The translations under genes were made by a program, and so were the position numbers. Under the pieces are notes generated by a model that was not told where the DNA came from, ran no database searches, and was given only the letters and a program-made list of their open reading frames with translations. Source: Nymphaea colorata (taxonomy: Eukaryota; Streptophyta; Magnoliopsida; Nymphaeales; Nymphaeaceae). From it: a DNA stretch of 64,000 bases. The stretch's first letter is position 1. The number at the start of each line of letters is the position of its first letter. The DNA is taken from NCBI RefSeq assembly GCF_008831285.2, contig NC_045145.1, positions 6,818,802 through 6,882,801 on the forward strand. The letters run 5' to 3'. Shown one piece after another: positions 38,401 to 46,978 of the stretch.

Positions 38401-41400
38401 GCTTGAAAACTGCCAAGATGCTGCCATTTGTTTCTTTGACACGCATGAGTCTATTTTCTTCCATAATCTATTCAGTTAGAGCCTCATTTACATGCGATCT
38501 ATGTAAGAGAGAGGTTCTAACAATGTCAAAGTCAGGTCTTATCTCCATAAGAAAAGCATAAAATTTGTCTTCTTGGATTTGTCTTTCTCTTAACAGAATG
38601 TCATGAGGATCTCTAAACTTTGGCTTAGAAATAGAGAGTTGATCCCATAATCGAGAAAATTCAGCATAATATTCTTTTACTGATTTGTCACCTTGCTACA
38701 AATTCCAAATTTTGACTTGAATGTTTTCATTTATGAGCCACTTCCTGTATTGTATTGTCTCCCTTAAAAAATCTCATGTTTGATTAGCCAAGTCAAATTT
38801 AGCTAATTGAGCATGAAGAGAAATATCAACACTATTTAGCAACCCAGACATTACTTTATGGCGATTTGCCCTCCATTCCTTCCACTTTTTATCAAAATCT
38901 TTAACAGCCTTATCTTTTTTCCGCTTTTTGCAATTCCTTGGTCTTTCCATCAATAATTTTAGTAAGACTTAACATGGGTTCTATTTTAGATCCACCTATG
39001 TAGCTCCATAAACCTTTTTCTTCTATATGATGCTTCATAGTTGAAGCCCATGTGACCTAATTTGTAGGAGTAAGCTTGAGGAAAGATTGAAGAGAGAGGT
39101 ATTCTTTTTCTTCCATTCTTACAAGAAAAAGAAATACTCTAGAGATCAGAAAAGATGAGGCTTACCGGCAGTCAACAAGGATATATTTCCTTAAGAGAAG
39201 CCGGTCACCTGATATTCAGCAGTATACAAAGAGAAACTCCTCAATAAGAACAGCAGCAACGTTGAGTATTATTGAAATTTGAGAGATTGCATACATACGA
39301 CTGCTGGAATGGAAGATAATCATCCAACAGTTGGCTTGAACAAGTGATGAACAGCACCCAATTGGCAGTCCTCTTAAATGCTTGAATACTTGGTCGTGTA
39401 CCAGATACCTAAAATGGTACTTCTGACAATATTTTTTCGCTTTTTGCATTCTTGACTTAATACAGACTGAAATTTTATCTGCTTGGGGATAAGGATGAAC
39501 GCAGTTCTCTTTCTTAAACATATTTTTTCTCTGACAACTATTAAAAATATCACCCTGCAGGGACAGATCAATTAGAAAACATGAAAAAATTCAGAACGGG
39601 GCGTTTGTGATCACTTTAGGGGATATAACTGGCTGAATCCAGAGTTTATTCCCGAGCTATGGGTTAGAAACTTAGAGCCAAGTAATACTGCGAGAAAGAA
39701 ATACGACTCTCTGCTGTGGTGAATTCATCACCAATCAGTAATCGCCAAAGAATTCCAGGAATTCCAACCTTCAACCCTTTTTTCTGGGTTCCTCGAGTTC
39801 TCGGTTTTCTTTTATAAATAAAGGCAGAATGGAAGAAACTGTGAGCACCCTAATTGTCACTTGTCTAGATAAACTTGGCTTCCATAGTCCGACCTTGATT
39901 ATGTATGAAATGATGCATTACCAGTGGGGTTGTTTTTTTGCTGTAAAATAGTGATACGGCACCTGCCTAATGAGTCTCGTAAAAATTACAAATTTCTACT
40001 GCCACTAAGATCCTTGATTTTTTTTTTTCTTCTTTCCCCTTCAGCATGACAAGGATCCTTGAACGCTACGAAAGATACTCGCATACAGAGGGGGACCCTG
40101 TGGTAACCGACCTTGACTCACAGGTAAAGGATTATATATATATATATATATATATAATGCATGAATGTATTCATTCGAATTAGTCTAAATGCTTTTCTTC
40201 ATTCTGTTCTCAAGGCACAACTGTTTGTAGACGCCCCTGTTTTTCGTAATAATTTTTCTTGGCAGTTCAGTACTGTCTTGTTTTCATGGCTTTCTCCCCA
40301 TAATTGTACACCTCTAGGCATGAGCGGTCACATCCATAAGTGGTCAAGTGTAGAGGAGTTGAGGTTTATCGTCCTGAAAAACAGGGTGAGCCTAAGTCTA
40401 AATAAACCCCGCTTCACTCTTGCTTGAGGAGAAACTAAAACTGTCCAACCGCGGAAAAGAGAACTCAACAGAAACCTGGGGAGAATAATATTCGCTTGTA
40501 TAACATATGGCCAAGAGTCATAAAGAAGCTACATATTTTACTCTTTACATGCAAGGGAGTTCATCACGCGGATGAGGATGGGGTTACGAATGTTCTTCGT
40601 GATTGGAAATGGCCCGATTGATGTCCTGAAAAATATTGTTTTGGGCAGAAAAACAGAAGCCACTAACTAAATTTTTTCATGATGGACAAATACCTCATTG
40701 ATCTCTTGGAAAATAATGATGTGGGCCTTACAAATGGAATACACTTACTTTTTTGGCTTTCAACAAATGTTCTTGAATGAATCTGGTACCTGTTTAATTT
40801 GCTTTCGTATACATATATTACAGCTGCATGGAGTTGCTTAATGCTTTTTGCTCTCATGTACTGTCTTCGGTTCTGTATGTGATACCAGGAAGGCTGGCCT
40901 GTTGAATATAAGAAACTGAGGTCCAGATTTGAGCTGCTTCAGAAAACCCAAAGGTGAAGACAGCCAATAAAATTTTGTACCGAAGTAGAAAAAGGGTCGG
41001 GTAGTCTTTAATTGGACTCCTACTCTTTTCTTTCAATTTTTTGTCGTGTCATGTCTACTGCAGGCAATACATGGGGGAAGAACTTGAGCCTTTGAGTATA
41101 AAGGAGCTTCATCAGCTAGAACTGCAGCTTGATTCCTCTCTAAAACGCATTCGACTGAGGAAGGTAGGAGAAGTTGGCTTTTAGCAGGACTTTATCTTGA
41201 GCAGTCCTACATTATATAATTACTATTTGGTAAAAATGTTGCAGCTGCTTGCATTTTCATTTTTTAGTACACTGAAGCATCGCTCAACACTTAAGTGGTT
41301 GCAGATACAAGTTTATGTTCGAACGTCTTCCAGTCAACCACCGGAATTTAGACATATATACATACGTTGAATATGCGTAACTACTGGGGAGCTCATGTGT

Positions 41401-44400
41401 TACGATACCAAAGCTATATATAGTGCTAGGATTGTGTCATGTACCTCATTACGTATCTGTGTATCTTGCCCTATGATGATATGAAATTTTCGTACTTTAT
41501 ACCTTCAAATGACCAAAAAAAGGGCAAATGTTTTTCTTTTCTTGCATAAATCCGCTGCGGGGATTTGCTTTTCTTATGATGTATAGTTTGCTTCTTTTCT
41601 CTTATGTATTTGCGGAAAAGAAAATATTTGGATTGGTGGTAGGATCGAAGGCACGTATCAATTGGATACGCTTTTTTTTTTTTCTTTTTTTGAGGTCCAC
41701 CCTCCAAGGTAAGGAGATGACAACGTTGTTTAATAACAAAAAAAGTGACTACCAAAAACACGATAATTGAGAGTCGTGGATTTTTTTTAAACATTTTTTA
41801 GTAACTATTTAAGATAACGACTTAAGTCATGGTTTTATGATGAAAAAATAAGATTTTCTGAAACTAAATATTTATGATTTTTCAAATCTTCTTAGGTTCC
41901 ATAAAGTCAATCGCATCCATACCGTTGTGAATTTATGCCACAAATATCAGCTATCATATTTCAGTAGTCATATGAGATACCGTACATATACATGCCTGTG
42001 TGCCAACGGTGTCCCACGTAGCAGTAATTTTTTTTGTTTAGAGTAGGCCATGCGATTCTCCTTAGAAGTCCCTAATGTCATATCCTGTGCTACCAAAGTC
42101 ACTGCAGATGAATTCACCACTTCCAATTATTGTTAAATATGCAGAGTTTTTCTCTGTCGACGCACAGAGCTGTTCGAGTGCACAGATTTCATATATCTGA
42201 CTAAAGCAAGTCCACAGGGTTTGAATTTTTATATCTTCAAGTTAATTGGTGTTGTCCTCAATGCAATTTTTCGTGTGACTGAACTCTATGCTTTCTGAGT
42301 TGAATGTGCCTTTTAATGTGTGACAATACGTAAGTCTAACAAAACATCAACAACAGGATAATTTTTTCATGAATGATGACACAGTTAGCTTGTAAATACA
42401 ACTATCTTTTGATATGTACCTTTAACATTGACGTTACCTTTTTATCATTCACATTTTGAAGGGATTGCATAATCGTGTTGTTTCTGCGGTACCGTTGACG
42501 CTATTTTGAGATCTGATTTTTCCTTACATTGCTGGATCCTTTCGCAGACACAGCTCTTGCTGGATTCCATTACTGAACTTCGCAAAAAGGTGAGCAACCA
42601 GGTAGAACTCTGACCTAGAATTGCTGAGACTGCAACAAATGAAATTTTCCATCTAAGTCAGAAGATAGAAAAACCTTTACCAAAAATACATGGCAATACA
42701 CAGTCCAACGGAATAATCTGTTTTCTCTCAGACTTCAGAACCTAAAATGTTGATTCATGTAGAAGTTACAAATATCCGTCCCTGATGCAGTAAATTTATG
42801 AGAATGTGTACCTGAGAAGTTAACCTTTAAATTCCCACTGTACATATAATGCATGTTCTCTGTTATCTATCAGCCTTCACACGCATGGCCGGCACTTGAG
42901 TTCAGGCAAATTTTCATGTAGACCACATTGCCCTTTTTAGGACAATGCTAAAAGGATTTAAAACCATAAAGCCAACTGAAGCTAACCTTGTCAATCTTAT
43001 TTCCTCAACTTAAACAACACGGATATTTCTTATCAGATTCTGACCATACTTTTGTGATCAGCTGGTGTCCAAGGATAAATTCCTCTACTTAATAATGCTC
43101 TTCTCCAAGGTCTTTTCTGTCTCAAATTTCTGAAGGAGCTGTTCATGATTCATACTGTGATTAGGGAGAATGAGAAAAGGAAGCACAATGTGAGCTTTTT
43201 TATCTTAACCTCCCCTATTCTACTGCGTAGGCTATAATCTTTACATGGAGCAGAACTAGTGGAATGAAGAATGAAATGGCACCAATATCACGCACACTAC
43301 AACAAATTGGTCTTAAAAAGTAGCATCTTTAGAACCATCTCTATGTTTTTTTAGTTGTTCAAATCAATTTTGATCATGTAAATATGTTCTGAACGGCTGA
43401 TTTTATATCTGTCAAGCTTTCATCAACCAGTACATGTGTGAGATTTCGTCACGTTTAAAGGGTCGATAGGCATGAAGGTGCTAAAACTTTATAGTTTTAA
43501 AAAACTTTATTTTGGTTAAGATACCAACTAACTATGTCGATGACATCTAAGTAAATCATTTAAGCACATTGAGATGTTGACTTCTGAAGTCAACTTTTGA
43601 CTGGATCCTAATTGCTTTGCATGGATGAGTATTGTGTCATCATGGCCACAACCAACCCATTTGGATCCTTCTAGCCACTAGGACAGCTTCCCTGGTTGCA
43701 TTAAGTATATAAACATTTCCGAATGTAAAGATATTTCACTAATTTATATATGCTTAAGAAAAGCTGATTAAGGTTTTAAATCTGCCTCTTTAAACGTATA
43801 TAGGCTTGAACCTTGGTTGTTCAAGCTCTTTCCTGATGTGATCTAAGAACGTAAGCTGGTTGGTTCTCTTGCCACCTTGGGAGCTTTCTTACCTCCCTAC
43901 TTGTATTAGCAAATCCATGACCAGCTGATCCATGTTATGAAGGAAACTTTGTTATAGTTCTCCCCCATGAACAATCTATTATTAACAGATCGAATATCAA
44001 TTCATGAAAATGTTGTTTTGGAGAGACTTAACTTTTCTTTTGTTTTGATTGGAACATGAAATCAGGCAATGTCTCTCCAGCAGCAAAATGAGGATCTAGC
44101 AAGGAAGGTTAGCCCATCTTGCATCATTACCCCTGTGTGCATTAACTGGTCATCTTCTTACTTCAATTCTCACAAATACTTTGGACCAACTAATGAAATC
44201 AGGTTCAGGAGAAGGCAGCAACTTTAGATAAACTGCAGGCAGCAGGTTCTGAACAGGTGCAGAGACGAGCAGTTGCCTTCCTCTTTAACAAGCTTCCTTC
44301 ATCTCTCAGTAATGGGTATGGCTTCAATCTTGTCTGGCCATGCATTTTGAATGGTTTGCTTCATTGTGTTGTGTACATGATATGTTTTTTTATCCTCTTC

Positions 44401-45052
44401 ATCACTTTCTCGAATCCTTCATCATAATCTCGTAAGAGTGCTTAACGAAAACCGGATGCCTATACGTTAAGCATTTTAACTCAATGAGATATGATGAATA
44501 TCAAGTGCATGTTATAAGTTAGAGGCACGTCTGCCTCAGTGTATGCCAGAACAACTTACTTATGAGAGATCTCGTTTACACATTTGTCTTGCAGCTGAAG
44601 CATCATTTATAATGCTCAAAGAAATCTGACTTTTTCTTATTGGTAAACAAAAATTCCGTAGATTTGATTAGAACTTTAAGTAGTCAGCTTATCAGCTTAT
44701 GGCTTTCAAGTGCAAGAAAGCTTAAGATTTCCAAGGGATAGTCTACCATGAGTGTGCTCAACACTAGCTTCTTAAGAGAAGATGTGTAGGTATACGTGTT
44801 GTCTGCTGAAGCACTTCTGAAAGTGTGGGTCCTTTTTTATACATGCACCACCCTTGGGCTGATGATCATTTTGTTTTCAGAAGGCATGCAATAAGAAATG
44901 GAGAGGCAGAGGAGGAGATGGTGGAGATGGCGGAGACGGTGGAGGAGGAGGAAGAGGACTGTCCAGAGCAAGTGCACCTGCAGCCTCAACAAAAGGGTGA
45001 TGACCTGCTTATGCCTCCTCCTCCTTCTCCCTGGACTCTTCAGCTCATATGA
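32359..45052 (+). CDS. FUL/AP1-like: AP1/FUL (SQUAMOSA)-clade MIKC MADS-box transcription factor (8 exons, 265 aa)
   Basis: Transcription factor of the clade that promotes floral transition, floral meristem identity and fruit or bract development. Exons: 32359-32543, 40045-40123, 40889-40953, 41064-41163, 42548-42589, 44066-44107, 44203-44315, 44881-45052 (TGA). Lengths 185, 79, 65, 100, 42, 42, 113 and 172 nt join in one frame across GT-AG introns. The MADS domain (aa 1-61) starts [20 protein letters not shown] and includes [20 protein letters not shown]; the I region has [18 protein letters not shown]; the K domain (about 89-171) has [20 protein letters not shown] and [17 protein letters not shown]. 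The C-terminal exon is acidic (runs of Glu around aa 214-230) and ends [15 protein letters not shown], a loosened version of the FUL-like LMPPWML motif with no CaaX box. It lies 11.7 kb downstream of the SEP-like gene, same strand. Paleo-type AP1/FUL identity is confident; splice sites are predicted, not tested. Confidence 0.94.
33191..33617. repeat. Tandem duplication, about 220-bp unit, in AP1/FUL intron 1
   Basis: Copy 1 (about 33191-33408) and copy 2 (about 33418-33617) share TTGGCTGCTGCTTC, CTTAGACGCATCTAAGAAAG, GTTGTAAA, AGCACGTTCCG, TTTACTG.TCACAGT and TTCTGTTTGT.GAGAT in the same order. The copies differ by point changes and small gaps. Neither matches a transposon I recognise. The unit contains a perfect palindrome, CTTAGACGCATCTAAG being partly self-complementary (CTTAGA/TCTAAG). 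Confidence 0.85.
35092..35160. repeat. Dispersed repeat copy C (ATGCAATGCATTGGG family)
   Basis: Contains GGATGCAATGCATTGGGCGA then TGTGCTACAAG, and runs into a TA tract, like the copies in the SEP-like introns 4 and 7. Truncated relative to those. Confidence 0.4.
35198..35410. mobile_element. MITE with TA-rich flanks (family of 2459-2689)
   Basis: Imperfect inverted termini: left 35200-35240 (TGAATAGTGACT ... GAGTCACCAT ... CCATCTAGC) against the reverse complement of right 35368-35409 (TGAATGATGACT ... GAATCATTCA ... CCATCTAAC). (TA)n tracts sit directly outside both ends (35161-35192 and 35411-35462), as if the element had inserted into a TA repeat. No coding capacity. Confidence 0.55.
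35464..35935. other. GC-rich unclassified block
   Basis: Distinctly more GC-rich than the surrounding intron, with repeated ACCGGC.A and GGTGTCGC words and a long poly-A near 35540. ORFs are open in several frames on both strands because of composition, and none resembles a known protein. Probably transposon-derived, but I cannot classify it. Confidence 0.4.
35940..39250 (-). mobile_element. Decayed Ty1/Copia retrotransposon, antisense in AP1/FUL intron 1, integrase deleted
   Basis: Read on the minus strand in gag-pol order: a Gag start near 39117 ([19 protein letters not shown] then a stop); a degenerate zinc knuckle ([11 protein letters not shown], about 38330-38290, first and last Cys lost); a protease-like [12 protein letters not shown] (about 38110-38070, active-site DSG changed to DSK); reverse transcriptase (37705-37421, with [20 protein letters not shown] and [22 protein letters not shown] near 37340-37300; YVDDMI near 37180); and RNase H words ([10 protein letters not shown] near 36745-36715; [15 protein letters not shown] near 36405-36360). 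Protease runs almost directly into reverse transcriptase, so the integrase is missing. Many stops and frameshifts make it inert. Exact LTR borders were not resolved; weakly similar sequence at about 35950-36010 and 39225-39290 may be LTR residue. Confidence 0.85.
36469..36669. mobile_element. hAT-like MITE nested in the Copia RNase H region
   Basis: This 201-bp segment separates two Copia RNase H motifs and is flanked by a perfect 8-bp direct repeat CATGTCCT (36461-36468 and 36670-36677). Ends are roughly inverted: CGGGGGCGGA at the left, and the right end reads CAGGGGTGGAGCCAAG on the other strand. An 8-bp duplication with CAGGGG-type ends fits non-autonomous hAT elements. It inserted after the Copia copy. 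Confidence 0.65.
40124..41063 (+). other. AP1/FUL-like introns 2 and 3
   Basis: Intron 2 is 40124-40888 with a (TA)n run at about 40133-40155; intron 3 is 40954-41063 (110 bp). The exon between encodes [20 protein letters not shown]. No other features seen. Confidence 0.85.
41164..44065 (+). other. AP1/FUL-like introns 4 and 5
   Basis: Intron 4 is 41164-42547 and intron 5 is 42590-44065, separated by the 42-nt exon encoding [14 protein letters not shown]. Intron 5 has a CACTACAACAAATTGG sequence at about 43295-43310 that resembles a CACTA terminus but has no nearby partner end. Otherwise AT-rich with nothing recognised. Confidence 0.8.
44108..44880 (+). other. AP1/FUL-like introns 6 and 7
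   Basis: Intron 6 is 44108-44202 (95 bp) and intron 7 is 44316-44880. The acceptor TTTTCAG at 44880 joins the Gly codon of SLSNG to the last, acidic exon. An ATG-initiated frame from 44825 overlaps this acceptor only because intron 7 happens to stay open. Confidence 0.85.
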
Positions 45053-45290
45053 ATGTGCTTACATATCTTATGAAATTGCATTTCCTGATACCCACATTGT
45101 TATGGCCCCTTTTAATTTTCACTTATCATCAGAAATGCTCCTATGGTCATCCTCTAAGACTGTATTTGTGAATCTGTGATAAAGGCGCCTTTGCCATCCT
45201 TTCATCGTTCATGATGTAAATATGAATGATGGATGGCTTACTCTAGAAGCCACATGTATGAAACTTATTTTAATGACATCTCACTCACCA
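45053..45290 (+). other. 3' flank of the AP1/FUL-like gene
   Basis: Probable 3' UTR after the TGA at 45050-45052. No clear AATAAA seen; the exact poly(A) site cannot be read. Confidence 0.5.
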
Positions 45291-45440
45291 AATGATGGGT
45301 AGCAGCGCCGGTCTGGTTGGGTGGCATGTAGTAACCACATCCTTAGTTCGAGTCTTAAGGGTGTGCTATCCTGATAGTATTGAGGAATGTTGATCGTTAT
45401 AAAAACCAAGTAGACCAACTCTTGTCCATCTTCTTCCCCC
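45291..45440 (+). mobile_element. SINE-like unit with box A/box B
   Basis: GGTCTGGTTGGGTGG (about 45310-45324) resembles tRNA box A, and AGTTCGAGTC (45345-45354) resembles box B at suitable spacing, with an unstructured tail followed by CT repeats. A tRNA fold is not supported, so a SINE relic is the better reading. Confidence 0.35.
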
Positions 45441-46634
45441 TCTCCTCTCTCTCTCTCTGTCTTTCTCTCTCACTCACTCACTCACTCACGCATTCACATA
45501 AATTGGGATTTTAGTAGAGCGATTGAAGTCGGGCCACTTACATGGCAAAACTTGTTTTACTTAGGGACAGTTGTCTTTTAAAACATGTTTTTTCAACTTT
45601 GTCTTTGTAGGAGTGTCTTTTTATTATTCTTTTTATTTTTCAGTTTGAGGACCGAGAATTCAATATGCTTGCAGAACTTAAACTCTCTGCTCTCAAATTT
45701 GCTGTCCATCATGCTGTGTGACATTTCAAAAATTTTTTTTTTTGATAAATCTATCTCATGACCAACAACTTTAGAACTAAAAAGTTTGATTATGTTTGGA
45801 GATTCTATGAGTTAACAAATGTAAGACTGTTCTCTTAACTTTATAAAACTCTGCTATACACATGAAAGCTTCAAATCTATGGCTGATCTGTATAGTTATT
45901 GCCTAGGTGGTGGCTTTGAACCTTGCTCTAATCTCTTGTTGGTCATGTAAGAAGAGGAATCTGAAACCCTGGGAGAAGACTTTCCTACATTTGTCTAAGG
46001 AAAGGAAATACATAGCAGCACTGACGTCTACATGAAAAGGAAAAACATGAAAATTAAGTTGGGAAGAATGGGCATGCTGTCAACCAAATTATCTATATAA
46101 TCTTCAAGGAGAGATCTAGAGTTTTCGCTTGTATAGAAGAGAAATTTCTTTGAGCTTGTTGGTTTGAACATCATGTATTCACGAAAGATGAAATAGCTTG
46201 ACTGAGACTCATACATGATAATCAAGTCTATTGTCAAGTCGTTTATGCCTACTTGTCATGGACACTTGGGGTTTCCCAACTGAAAAAGGAAAAAGATAGA
46301 AGCTCCTACCATCTTGCTTATGCTTTCTGAAGCCCCTCAATCTGCATCGAGGCCTCGCTCCTCTCTTGGGACTAGCTTTCCCCAATCCCCATCTTGCTGT
46401 ATCATTCTTGACTTGAACTTTTAGACAAGAATTGGTAAAGTGTCTCTGGCTATGGGTCAATTATCACGTTTTCCATTCGCAATAGGAAAACCATCATTTG
46501 GGTACTAGATGAGGATACAATCATAATCTTATGGAAGTCCTGATTTTTAGGTTGATCATCATTTGAAGTCTGGATTGCCAAAGGATAGAAAGCACGTCAT
46601 GTGCGCTCTAACAACAAAGACTCGTGAGGAAGAT

Positions 46635-46674
46635 GGTAACCATTTTAGGCTTCTGGTAACCATTTTAGGCTTCT
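46635..46674. promoter_or_regulatory. Two CArG boxes in a 20-bp direct repeat
   Basis: The unit GGTAACCATTTTAGGCTTCT occurs twice back to back. Each copy contains CCATTTTAGG (46640-46649 and 46660-46669), an exact CC(A/T)6GG MADS-binding sequence, with a 20-bp period. It lies about 1.6 kb downstream of the AP1/FUL-like stop codon. Binding is inferred only. Confidence 0.4.
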
Positions 46675-46777
46675 AATAGCAAATTGACATTAAACTAACA
46701 TCACTAGCACGTTCTTATTGTGTTTGGGCTATAGAGGGTTATTGACAGGCTAGTGATACAAATATTAATTACTATAT

Positions 46778-46978
46778 TGTAGATATAAAGATGGATCAAT
46801 CATTTGGACCCTATGGATTGGGAAAAAAGAAAGAAAGAAAAACTTGATGTTTATAGCACCATATAATGTTGTGTCCTTCATACTAATTGTAGATGTAAAG
46901 ATAGATCGATCATTTGGTTCCCTATGTATTTGAAACAAAAAGCTTGATGTTTGTGCACCATATAATGTTGTCCACCAT
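46778..46978. repeat. Tandem duplication, about 105-bp unit
   Basis: TTGTAGAT.TAAAGAT.GATC, ATCATTTGG, CTTGATGTTT and CACCATATAATGTTGT recur in the same order in 46778-46875 and about 46887-46978, with substitutions and an extra A/G-rich insert in the first copy. Confidence 0.8.

Larger units (their letters stand above)
32544..40044 (+). other. AP1/FUL-like gene intron 1 (7.5 kb)
   Basis: Donor CAG|GT, immediately followed by (CT)n, and acceptor TTCAG before the exon encoding [10 protein letters not shown]. Contents in order: CT tract (32544-32567), tandem duplication (33191-33617), dispersed-repeat copy C (35092-35160), two TA tracts with a MITE between them (35161-35462), a GC-rich unclassified block (35464-35935), an antisense Copia remnant with a nested insertion (about 35940-39250), and unassigned AT-rich DNA to the acceptor. 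Confidence 0.85.

Noticed and set aside
43295-43310. CACTACAACAAATTGG as the end of a CACTA (En/Spm) element in AP1/FUL intron 5
   Set aside because: No matching inverted end or 3-bp target duplication within the intron; the only loose partner (TTTGTAGTG near 47570) lies beyond the gene. A single 13-bp match is not enough.
44825-44880. An alternative start of the last AP1/FUL exon at the upstream ATG
   Set aside because: The frame is open, but the TTTTCAG acceptor at 44880 joins exon 7 in phase and yields the expected C-terminus.
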